Shown piece by piece: positions 6,763-11,584 of a stretch of DNA of 11,584 bases. Position 1 is the stretch's first letter. Each line of letters begins with the position of its first letter. Position numbers and translations under genes: made by a program. The DNA comes from Elusimicrobia bacterium CG03_land_8_20_14_0_80_50_18 (GTDB taxonomy: Bacteria > CG03): the NCBI GenBank assembly GCA_002780705.1, contig PEUP01000081.1:1-11584 (forward strand), written 5' to 3'. Below the pieces are notes generated by a model. The model saw only the letters and a list, made by a program, of their open reading frames with translations. It did not search any database and was not told the origin of the DNA.

Positions 6763-8348
6763 GAATACTCCTGCGGTGTTGGGGACGCCTGCCTGCCTGC
6801 CTGCGCGCCGAAGGGGCTTCGAGAGGCATGGCCGGCAAGGCAGGGTTCCTGATACAATTTATTTTATTGTCGGTGTTAGCAGGCGTCCCCAATATTGTTT
6901 TCGGCTCTGGCGGGGTAAAGATACCCGATATGAATGTTCTCGGAGACGACCTTTCTCTCTACGGCCTCGCCGGCATTACAGCCGCGGATCTCCCGAAATA
7001 TGACAAAGAGAGTTTTATACTGGAAAAATTCTTTAAAAGCGGATTCACCGGAGACTACGCGCCGGGACAATCATTTGTTTCTATGCTCAGCGCCGGAGCG
7101 CCCGCTGAGGCCTCCGTAAAGGCCGCTTTTCTGAGCCGCGGAGCGCATGAGGATAGCGGTTTCATTGCCGGAGCTGACAGGAGATTTTACGGCGAAGACG
7201 GACGCCGGCGCTTTTTGTATGACGCTGATTTATTTTACAAGAGGAAAGGTCTGTGGTCTTTTTACACATTACCGTATTTTTCCGGTCGGGATTATGAGCT
7301 GCCCGGAAGCGCGTCAAGTGACATCAACGAAAATCTGACGGGGATACCGCTTCATCTCTATTCTCAGACGGAAAATTATTTTATTTCTTTCTCGGCGGAA
7401 CAAGTCCTTATGACAGGCAGTTATCCCGCGGGCTTTTATGCCGCCGGCCGCTCGGCGGATTTTTCATCCACGCGCCTGGCGGCCGCCGTGGATCAGTACA
7501 TGGGTTCTTCCTCGTTCAGCTTCCGCGCCGGATTGTCGCGTGAAGACTGGGACTGGGCGGACGGCTCTAAGAAATTTGATAATCTCTCGTCGGACTTTTC
7601 TCTCACACATAAATTTGACAGCTTTGACCTCGTCGCCGGACTTGAATTCATGAAATGGGCGGGCTCCGCTTACACGGCCGGAAAATTTCTTGTTTCTTTT
7701 CCCGCGCTCGGCGGCGCCGTCACCGCGGGCCTGGACCCCGATAACAGCGCTCCGCAAATAGAGGCTCTTTTCGCGCGACGAGCTTCACTCCTTCGGGTTT
7801 TTCCCGTCGCCGCGCACGAGGGCTGGCAGAATCTCAGGGCGGAATATGTTCTGTCGCTCTATCCCGCGGGATTGAAACTCACAGCCGGACACTTTGACAC
7901 GCGCGACTTTTTCTATGCCGATGAGAGCGCGCCTTCCCCCGGCTCTCTGGAGAGCGCGCGCTACAAGCGCGATGAGCTGGGCGCGGAACTTTCTTTGTTG
8001 TCGGGACCGGTTTCATCGGGCATCCGTTTCTTCTACGCCGCCGCTCCTAATTTCCTTCCCGTCCCGCGCAGCTCCGCGGCCGTTTTTACGGAGTATAAAA
8101 AGGGGAGGATAAAGCTCAACGCTCTTCTCAACAGAGTTTCAAAGGGCCCGTGGACAGAGAGTTTTGTGAACGGCCTGGTAAAAATATGTTACACTGTGCC
8201 GTCGGGAGCGACACTGTTCCTGGCGGCGGATAATGTTTTCGGAAACAAAGTGTTTCTGATGCCGTCTCATTTGCCGGTGTCGCCTTATGAATGGAGGGAC
8301 AGCGCTTTTTTTTCGGCAGGGCTTGAGATTAGATGGGGACAGTTTTGA
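6759..8348 (+). CDS. Predicted outer-membrane beta-barrel protein with an element-derived signal peptide
   Basis: 529 residues from the ATG of an ATGA overlap with the TPR gene. An in-frame ATG at 6828 (residue 24) is an alternative start and gives a more canonical signal peptide (MAGKAGFLIQFILLSVLAG, processing near VFGSG). The mature part is rich in alternating aromatic/small residues and short turns typical of barrel strands, and it ends in AGLEIRWGQF with terminal Phe, the usual BamA-recognised beta-signal. Late segments such as GATLFLAADNVFGNKVFL resemble the last strands of TonB-dependent receptors, but I see no plug domain and no clear TonB box; the mature N-terminus is a roughly 50-residue non-barrel stretch (VKIPDMNVLGDDLSLYGL). 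It lies between a TPR scaffold and exbB-exbD-tonB, so a role as the outer-membrane client of that motor is likely. Substrate unknown. A 114-bp inverted-repeat element sits inside codons 7-45. Confidence 0.82.
   Translation: MRILLRCWGRLPACLRAEGASRGMAGKAGFLIQFILLSVLAGVPNIVFGSGGVKIPDMNVLGDDLSLYGLAGITAADLPKYDKESFILEKFFKSGFTGDYAPGQSFVSMLSAGAPAEASVKAAFLSRGAHEDSGFIAGADRRFYGEDGRRRFLYDADLFYKRKGLWSFYTLPYFSGRDYELPGSASSDINENLTGIPLHLYSQTENYFISFSAEQVLMTGSYPAGFYAAGRSADFSSTRLAAAVDQYMGSSSFSFRAGLSREDWDWADGSKKFDNLSSDFSLTHKFDSFDLVAGLEFMKWAGSAYTAGKFLVSFPALGGAVTAGLDPDNSAPQIEALFARRASLLRVFPVAAHEGWQNLRAEYVLSLYPAGLKLTAGHFDTRDFFYADESAPSPGSLESARYKRDELGAELSLLSGPVSSGIRFFYAAAPNFLPVPRSSAAVFTEYKKGRIKLNALLNRVSKGPWTESFVNGLVKICYTVPSGATLFLAADNVFGNKVFLMPSHLPVSPYEWRDSAFFSAGLEIRWGQF
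6779..6892. mobile_element. 114-bp inverted-repeat (MITE-like) element inside the barrel gene's signal-peptide region (family B)
   Basis: The ends TTGGGGACGCCTGC (6779-6792) and GCAGGCGTCCCCAA (6879-6892) are perfect 14-base inverted repeats. The enclosed 86 bases hold a small CGAAG-GGG-CTTCG hairpin and a GGCCGGC palindrome. Total length is 114 = 38 codons, so the reading frame is kept. The ends share GGGGACG with the RAYT repeats, suggesting cross-mobilisation (inference). No transposase is encoded. Confidence 0.75.
6788..6803 (+). repeat. Tetranucleotide repeat (CCTG)4 in the 5' coding region
   Basis: Four perfect CCTG units lie in the left end of the 114-bp element, ten codons into the barrel gene. 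The right end has only one such unit, so the left was expanded after formation. Loss or gain of one unit would shift the frame from the ATG at 6759 but not from the ATG at 6828. Confidence 0.85.
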
Positions 8349-8360
8349 AAAGCTTCCCCG

Positions 8361-8376
8361 GGGAGGAATGATATGA
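8361..8376 (+). promoter_or_regulatory. Strong Shine-Dalgarno and ATG-ATA-TGA mini-ORF before exbB
   Basis: GGGAGGA (8361-8367) precedes the exbB ATG at 8373. Between them is a two-codon ORF, ATG ATA TGA, whose stop overlaps the exbB start. The same 15 bases, GGAGGAATGATATGA, recur before the dehydrogenase at 10281-10295. Confidence 0.6.
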
Positions 8377-8993
8377 CTTATTTGATAAAAGGCGGGCCGG
8401 TGATGTTTTTGCTCTTCGCTCTTTCGGTGGCGGCGATAGCGATAATAATCAACAGGCTGAGGTTTTACAGGTCCTGCCGCACTGACGGCCCGGCGCTGAT
8501 AAGCGGAGTCCTGAAATACATCAGGGCGGGTTCGCCGGAGAGCGCCGTTACACTCTGTGAAGAGAAGCCGGGGCCTCTGGCTGCGGTCATAAAATCCGGG
8601 CTTTCGTATTATTCCGAAGGCGCGGATGTCATGGAAGAGGCTTTTCAGTCTCAGGAGCTCAAAGAAATGCCTCTGCTTGAATCGCATCTTTCAACGCTTT
8701 CCACAATAGCCTCTGTTTCAACACTCCTGGGTTTCACAGGCACCGTCACGGGAATGATAGCGGCCTTTAACAACATCGCTCAAGCGGGAGCATCGTCACC
8801 CGCGATAGTGGCAAGCGGCATATCACAGGCGCTGTTGACCACGGCGGCGGGCCTTCTCATAGCGGTGCCGACGGTGATATTCGTGAGATATTTTGAAAAC
8901 AGGGTGGACGGTTTCGTCAACGAGATAGATTTCGCCACCCATGAGCTCATCAGAGCGTCTAAAGCGCGGACAAGTCAGGGCGGGGCGCAATGA
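8373..8993 (+). CDS. exbB: ExbB/TolQ/MotA-family proton-channel protein
   Basis: 206 residues with a strong Shine-Dalgarno. Three membrane segments are visible: residues 8-27 (GPVMFLLFALSVAAIAIII), about 106-131 including LLGFTGTVTGMIAAF, and about 152-173 (QALLTTAAGLLIAVPTVIF). The family signatures LLGF.GTV.GM and ISQALLTTAAGLLIAVP are intact, including the threonine-rich pore lining. Together with ExbD it forms the inner-membrane proton channel that energises TonB. It overlaps exbD by ATGA, giving translational coupling. Orientation and order exbB-exbD-tonB are classical. TolQ is an alternative name, but the adjacent TonB with no TolA/TolB/Pal favours ExbB. Confidence 0.95.
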   Translation: MTYLIKGGPVMFLLFALSVAAIAIIINRLRFYRSCRTDGPALISGVLKYIRAGSPESAVTLCEEKPGPLAAVIKSGLSYYSEGADVMEEAFQSQELKEMPLLESHLSTLSTIASVSTLLGFTGTVTGMIAAFNNIAQAGASSPAIVASGISQALLTTAAGLLIAVPTVIFVRYFENRVDGFVNEIDFATHELIRASKARTSQGGAQ

Positions 8994-9388
8994 GACGCCG
9001 CAGAAAATTTCAGATGCCGGACACCACGCCCATGGCGGATATTGTGTTTCTTCTGCTTATTTTCTTTATGCTATCCAGCGCTTTCATCGTCCAGCCGGGA
9101 ATACGCCTGCGCCTTCCGAAGGCCGTCTCCACCGAAATAGACCTCGGCCGCTCGGTGATAGTGGATATTTCAGTTTCGGGCGCGCTTTTCGTCAATGACG
9201 CGAAGGTGACAATAGAAGAACTTCCTCAGGCCATGAGCATAGCCCTTGCCGCGGCAAGGGAGAAAATGGCGATAATAAAGGCCGACAAGGATGTGCCGCA
9301 CGGCATGGTCGTTCAGGTGATGGATATGGCGAAACTTTCCGGCGCCGAAAGGCTGGTTATAGCCACGGAGCCCAAGGGCGGGTTCTGA
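8990..9388 (+). CDS. exbD: ExbD/TolR-family protein
   Basis: 132 residues, normal family length. The N-terminus is short and basic (MRRRRKF), then TTPMADIVFLLLIFFML forms the single membrane helix with Asp17, equivalent to the conserved proton-carrying Asp of ExbD. The periplasmic part has the ExbD fold pattern: IRLRLPKAVST, SVIVDISVSGALFVNDAKVTIEELP, then MAIIKADKDVPHGMVVQVMDMAKLSGAERLVIATEP. Starts by ATGA overlap with exbB and ends two bases before tonB. It couples proton flow through ExbB to TonB movement. Confidence 0.95.
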   Translation: MRRRRKFQMPDTTPMADIVFLLLIFFMLSSAFIVQPGIRLRLPKAVSTEIDLGRSVIVDISVSGALFVNDAKVTIEELPQAMSIALAAAREKMAIIKADKDVPHGMVVQVMDMAKLSGAERLVIATEPKGGF

Positions 9389-9390
9389 TA

Positions 9391-10083
9391 ATGACGGCGG
9401 ATCTGATGAACGGCGCGGGCCTCAAGAAAGACTTGGTCTATTCCGTGCTTCTCCACGCGCTTTTGCTTCTGGCTCTGCCCTATCTGACAATTAAAGCGCC
9501 CATGCGTTTCATGGAAGTCTCACTCAGCGCCGAAATGTCCACCGTGCCTCAGAATCTGAAGCGGCGGCGGCGTGAACCGCCAAAAACTGAAAAGCGGGTG
9601 CGGACATGGACGCCCGGCGAGGGCGAGCCGGTACCCGTCGCTAATATCGCCCCCGAGAAGGATCTGTCCATGCCGGCTCCCGAAATAAGAGATGATTCAA
9701 GGCCGGACATATCCGCTTTTGAAGAGGAGCCCGATATTGAAACCCCGCTGCCGGACAAAATGCTGCCCTTCTTTGAGGGAAAAGAGGGGCAGAGTTTCCA
9801 GATATCCGGCCCCATATCCAAGAGAGCGGTGCTCAGGAGGGTTTATCCCGAATATCCCCGCTCCGCCCAGATGGCCGGTGTTTCCGGCGAAACTACGGTG
9901 AAATTCTGGGTGTCTGCCGACGGTATCATTGAACGCGTTATCATAGAGAAGACGAGCGGCTCGGAAGATCTTGACCGCGCCGCGCTTGACACCGTCAAGA
10001 AATGGCTCTTCGCGCCGCTTGGCGCCGGCGAGGAGCAGATAGACCAATGGGGCATTCTCAATGTCCGCTTTGAACTGAAATAA
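9391..10083 (+). CDS. tonB: TonB energy transducer
   Basis: 230 residues. A single N-terminal membrane anchor spans residues 15-32 (LVYSVLLHALLLLALPYL) and keeps the SxxxH motif (Ser18, His22) that TonB uses to contact ExbBD. A basic stretch follows (KRRRREPPK), then a charged, proline-containing periplasmic linker (~60-140). Residues 145-230 form the TonB C-terminal domain: VYPEYPRSAQMAGVSGETTV, VSADGIIERVIIEKTSGS, LDRAALDTVKKWLFAPL, ending ILNVRFELK. The gene begins two bases after exbD. Its TAA is immediately followed by the repeat element, whose first A is the last base of the stop codon. Probable partner: the upstream barrel. Confidence 0.94.
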   Translation: MTADLMNGAGLKKDLVYSVLLHALLLLALPYLTIKAPMRFMEVSLSAEMSTVPQNLKRRRREPPKTEKRVRTWTPGEGEPVPVANIAPEKDLSMPAPEIRDDSRPDISAFEEEPDIETPLPDKMLPFFEGKEGQSFQISGPISKRAVLRRVYPEYPRSAQMAGVSGETTVKFWVSADGIIERVIIEKTSGSEDLDRAALDTVKKWLFAPLGAGEEQIDQWGILNVRFELK

Positions 10084-10140
10084 AAAAGGGGACGTCCTTA
10101 ATAAAAAAAAGAAAAAGGGGACGTCCTTAATAAAAAAAAG
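10083..10140 (+). repeat. 29-bp perfect tandem duplication of the element's left end
   Basis: 10083-10111 and 10112-10140 are identical: five A, GGGGACGTCCTTAAT, eight A and G. The first copy begins at the last base of the tonB stop codon. Confidence 0.95.
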
Positions 10141-10157
10141 GGGGAGGCCCTCTTTTT
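10135..10157 (+). terminator. Putative intrinsic terminator after tonB
   Basis: Five A and five G pair with CCCTC (one G-U pair) and five T around an AGG loop, leaving a T-rich tail (TTTTTCTCT). A ten-pair stem next to a T run about 55 bases past the tonB stop fits a rho-independent terminator for the operon. The G-C part is only five pairs, so strength is uncertain. Confidence 0.5.
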
Positions 10158-10231
10158 CTCTGAAAGCGCTATCGTTTGCCCGAAGCGGCGGCTTTGCCAA
10201 TGGAATATTAAGGACGTCCCCTTTTTCTATT

Positions 10232-10259
10232 TTGTCAGTTTTGTAAAAATTGCTACAAT
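10232..10259 (+). promoter_or_regulatory. Sigma70-type promoter for the dehydrogenase gene
   Basis: TTGTCA (10232-10237) and TACAAT (10254-10259) are separated by 16 bases, and TGC before the -10 makes it an extended -10. Transcription would start near 10266, giving a leader of about 25 bases. The -35 begins four bases after the right end of the family-C element. Confidence 0.7.
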
Positions 10260-10280
10260 AACCGGAGTATGACTGTGAAC

Positions 10281-10295
10281 GGAGGAATGATATGA
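10281..10295 (+). promoter_or_regulatory. Shine-Dalgarno with ATG-ATA-TGA mini-ORF before the dehydrogenase
   Basis: GGAGGA at 10281-10286 lies five bases before the ATG at 10292. The 15 bases are identical to those at the exbB start, including a two-codon ORF whose TGA overlaps the true ATG. Confidence 0.6.
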
Positions 10296-11548
10296 AAATA
10301 GCTGTTGTGGGGCTCGGTTATGTGGGGCTGCCTTTGGCCTGCGCTTTCGCGGAGAAGGGCGCTCAGGTTTACGGAGTTGATATATCCGCGGACAAGATAT
10401 CCATGCTGAACAAAGGCGTCAGTTATGTGGGCGATATCAAATCTTCCGGGATAAAAGAGCATAAGCGGAAAGGTCTTCTCACGGTGTCCACCGATTTCAG
10501 CATCATCAAAGACTGCGGCTGTATAGCCATATGCGTACCGACGCCTTTGAGAAAAACGCAGGACCCTGATATTTCCTACATCATCGCCTCCTGCGAAAAG
10601 ATAAAGGATCACATAAAAAAAGGCGCCGTCGTCGTGCTGGAGTCCACGACATATCCCGGCACGACAAGAGAGGTCGTGCGCGGAATCCTGGAGAAAAAAA
10701 ATTTCAAGGCCGGAAAAGATTTTTTCCTCGCTTTCTCCCCCGAGAGGATAGACCCGTCCAACAAAAAATGGAATGTGAAAAACACGCCCAAGGTCATAGG
10801 TGGTATAAACAAGGCCTCTCTTGACAAAGCCGTTCACTACTACAGCCTAGCTATAGAACACATCGTGCCGGCATCATCGCTTGAAGCCGCGGAAATGGTG
10901 AAACTCCTTGAAAACACATTCCGAGCCGTCAACATAGGGCTCATAAACGAGATGGCGCAGATATCAGACCGCCTCGGACTTGATGTGTGGGAAATAGTGA
11001 ATTTGGCCGCGACCAAGCCCTACGGTTTTATGCCTTTTTATCCCGGGCCTGGACTCGGGGGGCACTGCATACCCATAGACCCGCTCTATCTTTCGTGGAA
11101 GATGAAATCCCTGAATTTCTACACGAGGTTCATAGATCTCGCCTCGGAGATTAACGGCGCGATGCCGCATTTCACCGTGATGAAACTCGCGACGATTCTC
11201 AACGGATTTTCCAAATCAGTGAAAGGCAGTAAAATAATCATCCTCGGCGTCGCTTATAAAAAAGATGTCTCGGACACGAGGGAATCCCCCGCTCTTGAGC
11301 TGATAAGCGAGCTGGAAGAGATGGGCGCTGATGTGAGCTGGTACGACGATCTCATCACATACGGCGAGGTGCCGAGAAAGAGACTGAAAAAACTTTCGCC
11401 TGATAGTCTGAAAAAAGCTGATATGGTTGTCATTGCCACCGACCACAGCCATTTTGATTATGATTTTATTGTCAAAAAGTCAAAGCGGATTTTTGACCTG
11501 CGCAACACTCTTCCCGGAAGAAAGAGCGCGAAAATATTTAAATTATAG
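10292..11548 (+). CDS. wbpA: Nucleotide-sugar dehydrogenase, WbpA type (UDP-N-acetylglucosamine 6-dehydrogenase)
   Basis: 418 residues, complete. Oxidises the C6 hydroxyl of a UDP-amino sugar to the uronate with two NAD+, in the cytoplasm, feeding surface-polysaccharide synthesis. The N-terminal Rossmann motif is GLGYVG (residues 7-12). Family blocks follow: ICVPTPL, VVLESTTYPGTT, FSPERIDPSNKKWNVKNTPKVIGG, EMVKLLENTFRAVNIGLINE (Lys204, Asn208), and the active-site segment GLGGHCIPIDPLYLSW with nucleophile Cys259. The C-terminal UDP-binding domain begins near SKIIILGVAYKKDVSDTRESPA. The SERIDP...NTPKVIGG and KPYGFMPFYPGPGLGGHCIPIDP combination resembles WbpA-type UDP-GlcNAc dehydrogenases more than Ugd; the exact sugar remains an inference. 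It has its own promoter and is not part of the exb-ton operon. Its TAG stop supplies the first base of the following tRNA gene. Confidence 0.92.
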   Translation: MKIAVVGLGYVGLPLACAFAEKGAQVYGVDISADKISMLNKGVSYVGDIKSSGIKEHKRKGLLTVSTDFSIIKDCGCIAICVPTPLRKTQDPDISYIIASCEKIKDHIKKGAVVVLESTTYPGTTREVVRGILEKKNFKAGKDFFLAFSPERIDPSNKKWNVKNTPKVIGGINKASLDKAVHYYSLAIEHIVPASSLEAAEMVKLLENTFRAVNIGLINEMAQISDRLGLDVWEIVNLAATKPYGFMPFYPGPGLGGHCIPIDPLYLSWKMKSLNFYTRFIDLASEINGAMPHFTVMKLATILNGFSKSVKGSKIIILGVAYKKDVSDTRESPALELISELEEMGADVSWYDDLITYGEVPRKRLKKLSPDSLKKADMVVIATDHSHFDYDFIVKKSKRIFDLRNTLPGRKSAKIFKL

Positions 11549-11584
11549 CCCCTGTAGCTCAGTGGATAGAGCAGTAGTTTCCTA
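11548..11584 (+). tRNA. tRNA-Arg (anticodon CCU), 5' part only, cut by window end
   Basis: The visible 37 bases fit positions 1-37: acceptor strand GCCCCTG, TA, D-arm GCTC-AGTGGATA-GAGC, A26, anticodon-stem strand GTAGT, then loop TTCCTA, giving anticodon CCT at 11581-11583. It reads AGG, a codon used heavily in this window. The first G is the last base of the upstream TAG stop, so the tRNA is probably cotranscribed with the dehydrogenase and released by RNase P. The 3' half lies outside. Confidence 0.88.

Larger units (their letters stand above)
10083..10228. mobile_element. 146-bp inverted-repeat (MITE-like) element between tonB and the dehydrogenase (family C)
   Basis: The left end, core AAAAAGGGGACGTCCTTAATA, is present twice (see the tandem repeat). 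The second copy, 10110-10132, is a perfect 23-base inverse of 10206-10228. The core GGACGTCC is itself palindromic. The middle contains a terminator-like hairpin (10135-10157) and a six-base-pair hairpin at 10181-10196 (CGAAGC...GGCTTTG region). No coding capacity. The GGGGACG shared with the RAYT unit suggests a non-autonomous relative. Confidence 0.8.

Noticed and set aside
6539..6892. Minus-strand 117-codon ORF over the 114-bp element
   Set aside because: It is antisense to the TPR and barrel genes, has no domain-like pattern and owes its start to the element's inverted repeat; not supported as a gene.
8335..8342. GGGGACAG resembling the element ends
   Set aside because: It encodes the conserved barrel C-terminus (WGQ) and has no inverted partner nearby.
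9697..10200. Minus-strand 167-codon ORF across the tonB end and the repeat element
   Set aside because: Antisense to the TonB C-terminal domain, low-complexity Phe/Lys stretch from the A/T runs, no ribosome binding site.
10253..10837. Minus-strand 194-codon ORF
   Set aside because: Antisense to the Rossmann half of the dehydrogenase, whose motifs are unmistakable.

Overview
The window reads as one densely packed, plus-strand stretch of a diderm (outer-membrane) bacterial chromosome. The lineage is not settled by sequence alone. The combination of a FlgD-Ig/T9SS-like C-terminal domain, a PorV/PorQ-type barrel fused to TPRs, very long TPR proteins, heavy use of AUA (Ile) and AGG (Arg) codons and fairly high G+C fits uncultured candidate phyla of the Elusimicrobiota/Omnitrophota/FCB-like kind. 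That placement is an inference.

Layout. 2-1180: C-terminal part of a large surface protein (SbsA-type Ig domain, then a FlgD/T9SS-like C-terminal domain). 1177-2658: PorV/PorQ-like outer-membrane protein with a periplasmic TPR tail. 2711-3202: small cyclic-nucleotide-binding-domain protein. 3248-3931: REP-associated (HUH/Y1) tyrosine transposase, clearly AT-richer than its neighbours, inside inverted and tandem GGGGGACGG repeats. 3916-6762: very long TPR protein. 6759-8348: predicted outer-membrane beta-barrel. 8373-10083: exbB, exbD, tonB. 10084-10291: intergenic region holding a 146-bp inverted-repeat element, a terminator-like hairpin and a good sigma70-type promoter. 10292-11548: WbpA-type nucleotide-sugar dehydrogenase. 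11548-11584: 5' part of a tRNA-Arg(CCU), cut by the window edge.

How the genes work together. From the first gene to tonB the genes overlap by ATGA or are separated by small gaps, so this looks like one envelope operon: surface protein and PorV-like partner, periplasmic TPR scaffold, a barrel, and an ExbB-ExbD-TonB motor that could energise the barrel. The dehydrogenase has its own promoter and supplies an amino-sugar uronate precursor for surface polysaccharide.

Most interesting layer. Three different inverted-repeat elements, all with ends containing GGGGACG, sit at operon junctions: one carries the transposase (2660/3201-3981), two are short and non-coding in design (6779-6892 and 10083-10228). 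Two of them lie exactly where signal peptides are encoded, and their right ends are translated in the same phase (GTC-CCC, Val-Pro) as part of the signal peptide. The transposase's own ribosome binding site is built from its terminal repeat. In all three elements the left end is the one that is tandemly duplicated or expanded.
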